Assembly: GCF_028737195.1 (NCBI RefSeq)
Contig: NZ_JAQZAJ010000006.1
Span: 1-64,000 of the forward strand
Source of the DNA: Pseudovibrio exalbescens
GTDB taxonomy: Bacteria > Pseudomonadota > Alphaproteobacteria > Rhizobiales > Stappiaceae
DNA: 64,000 nucleotides
Direction: 5' to 3'
In this document: piece after piece, positions 8,028-15,256 of the stretch
Layout: every line of letters begins with the position of its first letter
Numbering within the stretch: position 1 is the stretch's first letter
Position numbers and translations under genes: made by a program
Notes under the pieces: generated by a model
Databases searched by the model: none
The model's input: only the letters and a program-made list of their open reading frames with translations
Told to the model about the DNA's origin: nothing

Positions 8028-8801
8028 ATGTTTTCTACACAAGGAATTACGTTGGTGCGCGGCGGCAGAACCTTGCTGAGCCAAGCCACCCTTGCCGCGC
8101 CAGCGGGCGTATTCACCGCTATCATCGGCCCAAACGGAGCCGGAAAGTCCACACTTCTCAAATGCTTAAGCGGCGAGCTGCACGCGGATCAAGGCTCCGT
8201 CATGTTGGATGGCAAGCCGCTCTCCAGCTATCGCAGTGAGGAAATTGCCGCGCGCCGGGCCGTGTTGCCTCAGACTTCGACCTTGTCGTTTCCCTTCACG
8301 CTTCGCGAGGTTGTTGCCCTCGGCATTCGGTCCGGGGCTTCATCGCAACCTATTTACGATGTGGGTCGGCGCGTTAGCGAAGCGCTGGAGCGTGTTGGGC
8401 TGGGGCATTACCCCGATCAGCTTTATGCCTTGCTTTCCGGAGGAGAAAAGCAACGTGTGCAGTTAGCACGTGTTCTTTGTCAGGTTTGGGAGCCTGTGAA
8501 GGATGGAATACCTTCGGCGTTGTTCCTGGATGAGCCGACCTCGAGCCTTGACTTGAAGCATCAGATTGGCGTTCTGGAGCTGGCGCGGGACTATGCGTCA
8601 GCGGGGGGCTGTGTCGTTGCTGTTCTCCATGATATTGATTTGGCTAGTGTTTATGCCGATCACGTGGTGGTCTTGAAGCAGGGGCGCGTTCATGCTTCCG
8701 GCGCGCCTGAGGTGGTTGTAACGCGGAAAATGTTGAGCCAGGTCTATGGCCTCAGTGACGAGATGATCGAGCTGAAATGGGGCATGAAGCAGCTCGCCTG
8801 A
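8028..8801 (+). CDS. hmuV: Hemin ABC transporter ATPase
   Basis: A 257-residue ATP-binding subunit. Walker A G-P-N-G-A-G-K-S-T is at 34-42, the signature L-S-G-G-E-K-Q-R at 136-143, Walker B L-F-L-D-E-P at 165-170, and a switch histidine in L-H-D-I-D-L. It powers hemin import through HmuU. It completes a compact hmuTUV operon. No clear terminator follows. Confidence 0.92.
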   Translation: MFSTQGITLVRGGRTLLSQATLAAPAGVFTAIIGPNGAGKSTLLKCLSGELHADQGSVMLDGKPLSSYRSEEIAARRAVLPQTSTLSFPFTLREVVALGIRSGASSQPIYDVGRRVSEALERVGLGHYPDQLYALLSGGEKQRVQLARVLCQVWEPVKDGIPSALFLDEPTSSLDLKHQIGVLELARDYASAGGCVVAVLHDIDLASVYADHVVVLKQGRVHASGAPEVVVTRKMLSQVYGLSDEMIELKWGMKQLA

Positions 8802-8970
8802 GGCGCTTCCTTGTTTGCGTTGACCATACGTAGGTTTTGCACGGAATTGAAAGAAAACGTGATTTTTTGCATGATTGCCTGTCTGGCCTGAAACGGCTTA
8901 AAACAGGCGGGCGGTTCGGAGCGCGTTGCGGCGTCGGATTGTCGAGCGAAATGCAAGAAACGACCGGACA

Positions 8971-10653
8971 ATGATGTCGCTTATTCTCTTACTCACCCAG
9001 CAGATGTGCGTGTACCTGGTGATCGTCTACCTGGTGAGCAAGACGCCGTTCTTCAAGGTGCTGACAGAGGCCTCGCCGCGTCTGCCGCACAAGGTCGTCA
9101 TCTACATCGTGTTCTCCGGCTTCGGGATCATGGCCACCTATTTCGGTGAACAGATCAACGACGCCATCGCCAACACACGTGTGATGGGTGCCATCATGGG
9201 CGGTCTGTTGGGGGGCCCGGTGACGGGTTTCCTAGTGGGGCTGACTGCGGGCATCCACCGCTATTCATTCGGCGGCTTTACTGATCTGGCCTGCGCAATC
9301 TCGACCACCATGGAAGGCCTTTCCGCGGGTCTGATTGCCTATTACTTCCGCAGTATTGGCCTTAACGCCTTGCGGTTCAAACCCCTGTTCGTGTTCTGGT
9401 TCACCGTGTTCATGGAGATGATGCAGATGGCCATCATCCTGCTGGTGGCCAGACCGTTCGACCAGGCGCTGGATCTGGTGCTGCAGATCGCACCGTCGAT
9501 GCTGATCGTAAACTCCATCGGAACGGCCTTGTTCATGAGCATGGTGCGTGACCAAAAGGCCATGTACGACAAGCTGTCTTCTTCCTTTACCAATCAGGCC
9601 ATGCGCATTGCGGAGCGCTGCGTCGGGGTGCTGGCCAAGGGGTTTGATGAAAAGTCCTCAGCAAAAGTCGCGCAGATCATCATTGAAGAGACCAAAGTGG
9701 GCGCTGTTGCGATTACCGATCGCAAGAAGCTGCTGGCTTTCATCGGCATAGGTGATGATCACCACATCCCCGGTCGCCCGATCTCCTCTCAGCTGACCAT
9801 CGACTGCATGAAGTACAACCGCGTGATGTTTGCTGATGGCGTGGACTTTCCCTACAGCTGCTCGCTCTCGTGGAACTGCCGTCTTGGTTCCTGTCTTGTC
9901 ATTCCGCTTACCAGTGACAGTGAGGTGATTGGCACCATCAAGCTGTATGAAGCACGCAACAAGATGTTCTTGAACATCAACCGCACGCTGGGAGAGGGGA
10001 TCGCCAAGCTTCTCTCCAACCAGATCCTATACGGCCAGCTGGAAGAAAAGCAGCACCTGTTAACGCAGTCGGAATTGAAACTGTTGCAGGCGCAGGTCAA
10101 CCCGCACTTTCTCTTCAATGCGCTGAACACCATCGCCATCATTACGCGACGCGACCCTGAAAATGCGCGTAAACTGTTGCTCCAGCTTTCCAAATACCTG
10201 CGCATCAATTTGAAGCGAACCACCGGTCTGGTGTCCTTGTGCGATGAACTGGATCACATCGATTCCTATTTGAACGTGGAGAAAGCGCGTTTCAGCGACC
10301 GCCTGGAAATCAACTTTGATATTCCCAACGAGCTGCATTTGGTCAAACTGCCAGCGTTCACGCTGCAGCCGATCATTGAAAATGCGGTCAAGCACGGCAT
10401 CTCACAAATGATGGGGCCGGGCACGGTAACCGTAACTGGGGCGCAGCACGACGATGTGCTCGAGTTGTGTGTGGAAGACAATGCTGGTTTGTTTCAGCAC
10501 AAGCCGCAGAGCGAGGGGCTAGGGCTCAATCTGGTTGATAAACGGCTGAAAAATCAGTATGGCCCAGAATATGGGTTGGAGATTGAGTGTGAGCCTGATG
10601 TGTCTACAAAAGTGCATATCAGACTGCCGATGACTGTGCCGGAGATGGCTTAA
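8971..10653 (+). CDS. btsS: LytS/BtsS-type sensor histidine kinase
   Basis: A membrane sensor kinase of about 560 residues that follows E. coli BtsS (YehU), a pyruvate sensor, along its whole length. The N-terminal 5TM-LYT domain (about 1-190) includes L-L-x-Q-Q-M-C-V-Y-L-V-I, N-T-R-x-x-G-A-I-M-G-G-L-L-G-G-P-V and the G-x-H-R-Y-S-x-G-G segment. A GAF domain has I-G-D-D-H-H-x-P-G. The His_kinase domain has Q-A-Q-V-N-P-H-F-L-F-N-A-L-N-T with phospho-acceptor His379, and the HATPase has F-T-L-Q-P-I-I-E-N-A-V-K-H. The start at 8971 is preferred over an upstream TTG (8926), as it gives the family N-terminus. It overlaps btsR by one base (TAATG). Confidence 0.88.
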   Translation: MMSLILLLTQQMCVYLVIVYLVSKTPFFKVLTEASPRLPHKVVIYIVFSGFGIMATYFGEQINDAIANTRVMGAIMGGLLGGPVTGFLVGLTAGIHRYSFGGFTDLACAISTTMEGLSAGLIAYYFRSIGLNALRFKPLFVFWFTVFMEMMQMAIILLVARPFDQALDLVLQIAPSMLIVNSIGTALFMSMVRDQKAMYDKLSSSFTNQAMRIAERCVGVLAKGFDEKSSAKVAQIIIEETKVGAVAITDRKKLLAFIGIGDDHHIPGRPISSQLTIDCMKYNRVMFADGVDFPYSCSLSWNCRLGSCLVIPLTSDSEVIGTIKLYEARNKMFLNINRTLGEGIAKLLSNQILYGQLEEKQHLLTQSELKLLQAQVNPHFLFNALNTIAIITRRDPENARKLLLQLSKYLRINLKRTTGLVSLCDELDHIDSYLNVEKARFSDRLEINFDIPNELHLVKLPAFTLQPIIENAVKHGISQMMGPGTVTVTGAQHDDVLELCVEDNAGLFQHKPQSEGLGLNLVDKRLKNQYGPEYGLEIECEPDVSTKVHIRLPMTVPEMA

Positions 10654-11363
10654 TGATCACATGCCTGATTGTCGACGACGAGCCCTACAGCCGCGAGGAG
10701 CTTGCGGACCTGCTCTCTCAAACCCCGGACATCGAGATCATCGGCCAGTGCGGCAATGCCATTGACGCGCTGTCGGTAATTAACAAGGAAAAGCCGCAGC
10801 TCGTTTTTCTGGATATTCAGATGCCTCAGATTTCGGGCATTGAACTGATCGCCATGCTCGACCCCGAGACCATGCCCCGCATTGTCTTCGCCACTGCCTA
10901 TGATGAATACGCCATCAAGGCCTTTGAGCACCACGCTTTTGATTACCTCCTCAAGCCGATTGATGAAGAACGGCTGGCGAAGACCTTGCAAAAGGTGCGC
11001 CGGGATCTGGCCCCTCGCGTCATGGCGGAGATCGTGCCGCAAACCCTGACACACCTGCCGTGTTACCTTGGCAACAAGCTCAAGGTCGTACCGGTGTCAG
11101 CGGTTGAGTACATCTTTACAGACCTGAGCGGCGTTCATGTTGCGACCAGTCAGGACTACGTCCATACCCAGCTTACCTTGAAGGTTCTGGAAGAAAAAAC
11201 GCCGCTCGTGCGCAGTCACAAGCAGTACCTGATCTCGCCGGAAGCCATTTCTGAAATTGTCCTTTTGGAGTCCGGCGCAGAGGCCATTACACACTCTGGA
11301 ACCAAAGTTCCCATCTCTCGTAGATACTTGAAATCACTTAAGCAATTGTTCGGTTATCACTGA
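10653..11363 (+). CDS. btsR: LytTR response regulator (BtsR-like)
   Basis: A 236-residue cytoplasmic regulator. The receiver domain has the acidic pair in V-D-D-E (8-10), phospho-acceptor Asp54 in F-L-D-I-Q-M-P and T-A-Y-D-E-Y-A-I-K-A-F. The LytTR DNA-binding domain (about 130-233) includes T-P-L-V-R-S-H-K-Q-Y-L-I-S and ends with V-P-I-S-R-R-Y-L-K-S-L-K, as in E. coli BtsR. It is partnered with the adjacent sensor kinase. The likely target is the transporter gene directly downstream, whose promoter region carries direct repeats at the spacing LytTR proteins favour. Confidence 0.9.
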   Translation: MITCLIVDDEPYSREELADLLSQTPDIEIIGQCGNAIDALSVINKEKPQLVFLDIQMPQISGIELIAMLDPETMPRIVFATAYDEYAIKAFEHHAFDYLLKPIDEERLAKTLQKVRRDLAPRVMAEIVPQTLTHLPCYLGNKLKVVPVSAVEYIFTDLSGVHVATSQDYVHTQLTLKVLEEKTPLVRSHKQYLISPEAISEIVLLESGAEAITHSGTKVPISRRYLKSLKQLFGYH

Positions 11364-11403
11364 TTAGTAGATTCTACTAGGCGCGATTCCAGCCAATTTT
11401 CGC

Positions 11404-11480
11404 CGACCGCTTAGGCCCTATTTCGACCGCTTAAGGGCTCTTTTCGACCACTCATGAGATCCTCCAAACCCCGCTAGATA
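11404..11480 (+). promoter_or_regulatory. Three direct repeats (LytTR-type operator) plus candidate -10 for the transporter gene
   Basis: CGACCGCTTA occurs at 11404-11413 and 11424-11433, and the variant CGACCACTCA at 11445-11454. The periods of 20 and 21 bases place the copies on the same DNA face, as is usual for LytTR regulators. The third copy would overlap the -35 region of a possible promoter with -10 TAGATA (11475-11480), which suits an activator. E. coli BtsR is described as binding a differently arranged site, so the sequence differs while the logic may be kept. Confidence 0.65.
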
Positions 11481-11525
11481 AACCTTGATAAAAAATGCGT
11501 GAGGTTTTCATTAGGAGGATGAAAG

Positions 11526-12968
11526 ATGCTGTACTTTCTCGTGTGTATCGCGCTGCTGATAGGCGGATACTTCATCTACGGCGCATTTGTTGAAAAAGTG
11601 TTTGGTGTCAAGCCTGGTCGTCAGACACCGGCATTTGCCCAAACGGACGGCGTGGACTACGTCCCGATGTCCAAAAAGAAGGTTTATCTGATCCAGCTTC
11701 TGAACATCGCTGGCGTGGGCCCAATCTTCGGCCCGATCCTCGGTGCCATGTATGGCGCATCTGCCATGCTCTGGATCGTTGTCGGCTGTATCTTCGCTGG
11801 TGCAGTACACGACTACTTCTCAGGTATGCTTTCTGTTCGTAACAACGGTCAGTCTGTACCAAACCTGGTCGGCAAGTATCTTGGCACAAACGCAAAGCAT
11901 TTCATGAACGTCTTCGCGATCGTTCTGCTGCTGCTCGTTGGCGTGGTCTTCATTTCCGCTCCAGCAGGTCTGCTTGCCAAGCTCACCGGCATGGACATGA
12001 TGATCTTCCTTGGCGTGATCTTCGTGTACTACCTGGTCGCAACAATCGTTCCTGTCGACAAGATCATCGGTCGTCTGTACCCATTCTTCGGCGCACTGCT
12101 GCTGTTCATGTCTGTTGGTCTGACGCTGGCACTCGTATTCTCTCCTGACCACACTCTGTTGCCAGGTGTTGAATTGGGTAACTTCTTCCAGAACAACCAC
12201 CCAAGTGACATGCCACTGTGGCCAGCGCTGTTCATCACCATTGCTTGTGGTGCGATCTCTGGCTTCCACGCAACTCAGTCTCCTTTGATGGCACGTTGCA
12301 TGGAGAATGAATCCAACGGTCGGTTCGTATTCTACGGCGCAATGATCGGTGAAGGCATCATCGCTCTGCTGTGGTGTGCGATTGCCCTGTCTTTCTTCGG
12401 CGGCGTCGAAGGTCTGCAGGCAGGCATGGGTGGTAGCCCAGCTAACGTAGTGTACGAAGCATCTAACGGCCTGCTTGGCGCAGTTGGTGGCGTGCTGGCG
12501 ATCCTCGGTGTGATCGTACTGCCAATCACTTCTGGCGATACTGCATTCCGCTCCGCACGTCTGATCCTCTCTGAGTTCTTCAACATGGACCAGAAGGTAA
12601 TTGCAAAGCGCCTGATGCTTGCTATCCCACTGTTCATCCTGGGCGGCATCCTGACCCAAGTGGACTTCGGTGTGATCTGGCGTTACTTCGGTGTTGCTAA
12701 CCAGGCAACCGCTGCAATGATGCTCTGGACTGCTGCTGCATACCTGCTGCGTCATCACAAGCTGCACTGGATCTGCACCATCCCAGCAACCTTCATGACC
12801 ACCGTTGTCGTCAGCTTCATCGCAAGCTCTGCAACCCTCGGCTTCGGCCTTCCAATCGGCGTTGCAACAGCAATCGGTGTTGTCTCTGCAATCGCAATCG
12901 CCGGGCTGGTCATTGCGAAAGCAAAAGGCAAGGTAGTGGACCCAGAGGACGTTGCAGAAACTGCATAA
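11526..12968 (+). CDS. btsT: CstA/BtsT-family transporter (probable pyruvate symporter)
   Basis: A 480-residue inner-membrane carrier with about 13 predicted helices. Family marks: Y-F-I-Y-G-A-F near residue 15, D-Y-V-P-M near 45-49, H-D-Y-F-S-G-M-L-S-x-R-N-x-G in the third segment, and I-S-G-F-H-A-T-Q-S-P-L-M-A-R and I-T-S-G-D-T-A-F-R-S-A-R-L in the core. At 480 residues it is the short CstA form, lacking the C-terminal extension of E. coli CstA and BtsT (about 700). Context with BtsSR-like genes points to pyruvate uptake under carbon limitation. Codon choice is strongly biased (GCA for Ala, CTG for Leu), suggesting high expression. AGGAGG (11513-11518) supports the start. Confidence 0.85.
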   Translation: MLYFLVCIALLIGGYFIYGAFVEKVFGVKPGRQTPAFAQTDGVDYVPMSKKKVYLIQLLNIAGVGPIFGPILGAMYGASAMLWIVVGCIFAGAVHDYFSGMLSVRNNGQSVPNLVGKYLGTNAKHFMNVFAIVLLLLVGVVFISAPAGLLAKLTGMDMMIFLGVIFVYYLVATIVPVDKIIGRLYPFFGALLLFMSVGLTLALVFSPDHTLLPGVELGNFFQNNHPSDMPLWPALFITIACGAISGFHATQSPLMARCMENESNGRFVFYGAMIGEGIIALLWCAIALSFFGGVEGLQAGMGGSPANVVYEASNGLLGAVGGVLAILGVIVLPITSGDTAFRSARLILSEFFNMDQKVIAKRLMLAIPLFILGGILTQVDFGVIWRYFGVANQATAAMMLWTAAAYLLRHHKLHWICTIPATFMTTVVVSFIASSATLGFGLPIGVATAIGVVSAIAIAGLVIAKAKGKVVDPEDVAETA

Positions 12969-12992
12969 GCCCCAGTCCATTCACCAAAAAAC

Positions 12993-13025
12993 GCAGCGCG
13001 CCGGTCATCGGTGCGCTGCTTTTTT
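12993..13025 (+). terminator. Intrinsic terminator after the CstA/BtsT gene
   Basis: GCAGCGC (12993-12999) pairs with GCGCTGC (13013-13019), with an inner CCG/CGG extension, followed by six T residues. This is a strong rho-independent terminator. Confidence 0.85.
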
Positions 13026-13108
13026 GTATCTAGGCTCTATGTTTCATTGCGCGCCCATGCGTTTGGCTGCATGTTGCACGCTATCTCTATCAAGAATTGA
13101 AAGTTGTC

Positions 13109-14155
13109 ATGAACATAGATCTGCTACGCCGCCTTTGTGAAACACCGGGTGTTCCTGGTCATGAACATAGAGTTCGCGAGCTCATCCTGAAGGAAATCGA
13201 GGGCCTGTTTGATGAAGTGCATACCGATGCGCTGGGATCCCTCATTTGCCGTCGTGCTGCACGCAAGCCTGCGGCCAATGGCGAGATGCCAAAAAAGGTA
13301 ATGCTGCTTTGTCATATGGACGAGATCGGCTTCCTCGTCTCCCACATCACTGACAAGGGCTTTATCTATGTTCAGCCGGTTGGTGGCTTTGATCCGCGTA
13401 ACCTGTTTTCCCGCCGTGTGCTGGTCTCGACGGACGAAGGGGACCTGAAAGGGGTGATGAACCCGGGCGGGCGCCCCATTCACACCGCAAGCGCAGAAGA
13501 GCGGAAGAAGATTCCGGAAGTGACCGAGTTCATCATCGATCTGGGCCTTGGAGAAAAGGCAAAGGACGTGGTCAAAGTCGGTGACATGGTGACACTTGAT
13601 GAACCGCTGATCGAAATGGGCGAAAAGGTCGTTTCCAAAGCGCTGGACAATCGTGTTGCCTGCTGGCTTGGCATCGAGGCCATCCGGGCTCTCGGAGAAG
13701 CGGAGCACGCCTGCGAGATTTATGTTGCCTTCACCTGCCAGGAAGAAGTTGGCCTGCGGGGTGCAAAAGCGGCGGCCTATGCGGTGAAGCCGGACATTGG
13801 CTTTGGCGTTGATATAACGCTGTCTTGCGACACGCCGGGTGTGGCCGAGCAGGAGCAGACCACTCAGCAGGGCAAAGGGTTCGGATTGCACGTGAAAGAC
13901 AGTGCGTTCATTGCGGATCTGGGGCTTGTGAAGGACGTGGAACAGATTGCCATTGAAGAAGAGATCCCGTACCAGCGCACCATGTTGAAGGGCGGCGGCC
14001 AGGACGGCGCGGCCGCTCAGCAGGCTGCAGCAGGCGCAAAAGCTGTCGGTATCATGGTGGGCACCCGCTACGTTCACACCGTGACGGAAATGATTGATCG
14101 CACAGACCTGCTTGCAGCGCGGGACATTCTGGCGGCCTATCTCAAGCGCCACTAG
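13109..14155 (+). CDS. M42-family metallo-aminopeptidase
   Basis: A cytosolic aminopeptidase of 348 residues of the FrvX/YpdE/TET type. Metal-site motifs are in order: C-H-M-D-E-I-G (His ligand), A-L-D-N-R-V-A (bridging Asp), C-Q-E-E-V-G-L-R-G (catalytic Glu and Glu ligand), G-V-D-I-T (Asp ligand) and T-R-Y-V-H-T (last His). It probably removes N-terminal residues from short peptides. The ATG at 13109 is preferred over a TTG at 13097, although no strong ribosome binding site is visible. It stands alone, between two similar terminators. A link with the upstream transporter (uptake of peptides) is conceivable but unsupported. Confidence 0.88.
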   Translation: MNIDLLRRLCETPGVPGHEHRVRELILKEIEGLFDEVHTDALGSLICRRAARKPAANGEMPKKVMLLCHMDEIGFLVSHITDKGFIYVQPVGGFDPRNLFSRRVLVSTDEGDLKGVMNPGGRPIHTASAEERKKIPEVTEFIIDLGLGEKAKDVVKVGDMVTLDEPLIEMGEKVVSKALDNRVACWLGIEAIRALGEAEHACEIYVAFTCQEEVGLRGAKAAAYAVKPDIGFGVDITLSCDTPGVAEQEQTTQQGKGFGLHVKDSAFIADLGLVKDVEQIAIEEEIPYQRTMLKGGGQDGAAAQQAAAGAKAVGIMVGTRYVHTVTEMIDRTDLLAARDILAAYLKRH

Positions 14156-14211
14156 CAGCGAAAGAGAGACGCCTACGGGGCGGATTTCTCTGCAGCTTAT
14201 TAAATGGAGCG

Positions 14212-14243
14212 CAGCGCATCGGCTACCGGTGCGCTGTTCTTTT
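14212..14243 (+). terminator. Terminator after the M42 peptidase gene
   Basis: An 11-bp stem (CAGCGCATCGG 14212-14222 with 14226-14236, one G-T pair), loop CTA, is followed by TTCTTTT. It separates the peptidase from the convergent LysR gene and resembles the terminator at 12993. Confidence 0.75.
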
Positions 14244-14248
14244 ATGGC

Positions 14249-15127
14249 TCAGGCGCGCTTGTTCACTTCAAAGAAGCGTTTGAGAGGCGGGAAGCTCATG
14301 GCGGCCTTGCGGCACACCAGATACTCGCTGGCAATGTCCTTGCTGTCCTTGATGGGAATGCTCTTCAGCCTTGCGTCTGGGGTGAGTTCCCGGTGCAGCA
14401 CAATGCCGTAGCCAAACCCTTGGGCTGATGCTTCCTTGACGGACTCACGGCCAAAAATTTCCAGCGCGATGTTGGGCCGGACGCCCTGTTTGTTGCAGGC
14501 ATCCAAGAAGGACTGGCGGGTGTAGGAGCCCTTTTCGCGCAGGACCATCGGCAGTCCCTCCATTTCTGCAATCGATATTTCGGCGAGATGGCTCAAAGGA
14601 TCATCAACGCGCATAAGAACGTGCAAGGTTTGACGGGCGAATAGCTGGTAGTAGTAGTCATCGGAGGGGTTGTTGATGCCGATGCTGATCAGATCGACCT
14701 GATAGTCATCCAACATGTCAAAGAGCGTTGAGGTGTTGGCTGCATGGAACTCCAGCGGCACAAGCGGATCGACCAGCTGAAACTTGCGGGCGGCGGTGAG
14801 CACCAGCTGAGGTGCCGTATAGCCAATGCGCAGGGGGGCGACTGTGTTGCCGACGGCGTACTTCACGGTGTCCAGAAGGCGACTCGTTTCGTGAAGCGTG
14901 TTGCGGGCCGCGCGCTCTACTTTCTTGCCCGGAGTGGTGAGGAGCATCTTGCGACCGATGCGACGAAACAGGGCGGTGCCCATTTCTTTTTCGAGGGTTT
15001 TTATCATGTTTGTGACAGCGGGCTGGCTCACGCCCAGCTTTCGCGCGGCACCGCTGACGCTCTCCTCGTCAATTACCGCAATGAATACCTGAAGTTGGCG
15101 AATGGTAGGTGCCTGAGCTGCTCTCAT
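14249..15127 (-). CDS. LysR-family regulator of the adjacent AEP-type operon
   Basis: A 292-residue LysR-type regulator. The N-terminal winged helix-turn-helix (about 8-66) reads T-I-R-Q-L-Q-V-F-I-A-V and S-G-A-A-R-K-L-G-V-S-Q-P-A-V-T, followed by L-F-R-R-I-G-R-K. The C-terminal part is a substrate-binding-like effector domain (about 92-290). It is divergent from the ABC transporter operon, with 129 bases between, and a T-N11-A palindrome lies in that gap. It is therefore the likely activator of the operon. The effector could be AEP, its aldehyde or an ester, but the sequence does not show which. Confidence 0.87.
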   Translation of the reverse strand: MRAAQAPTIRQLQVFIAVIDEESVSGAARKLGVSQPAVTNMIKTLEKEMGTALFRRIGRKMLLTTPGKKVERAARNTLHETSRLLDTVKYAVGNTVAPLRIGYTAPQLVLTAARKFQLVDPLVPLEFHAANTSTLFDMLDDYQVDLISIGINNPSDDYYYQLFARQTLHVLMRVDDPLSHLAEISIAEMEGLPMVLREKGSYTRQSFLDACNKQGVRPNIALEIFGRESVKEASAQGFGYGIVLHRELTPDARLKSIPIKDSKDIASEYLVCRKAAMSFPPLKRFFEVNKRA

Positions 15128-15146
15128 GAATTCGGCTTATCTCATT

Positions 15147-15173
15147 CTATAAGGTCATGTTATGCTTTTATAG
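15147..15173. promoter_or_regulatory. Candidate LysR-type operator
   Basis: ATAA-N7-TTAT (15149-15163) has the T-N11-A form of LysR boxes. It is nested in a wider dyad CTATAA-N15-TTATAG (15147-15173). It lies 20 bases upstream of the LysR start and 84-110 bases upstream of the binding-protein gene. Confidence 0.5.
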
Positions 15174-15256
15174 TAACAATAATATTTGTCATTCGCCTTT
15201 CGCAAGCGGTCCCTATGTGTTTTTGCGGCCTCGGTCTTACAAGGAGGAATGCCGCA

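Noticed and set aside
12993-14243. The two similar terminators flanking the M42 peptidase as a mobile-element boundary
   Set aside because: Similarity is limited to the short GC stem; no transposase, target duplication or change in composition is seen.
14744-15256. N-terminal extension of the ABC binding protein
   Set aside because: The frame overlaps the LysR gene on the other strand; a strong ribosome binding site and signal peptide place the start at 15257.
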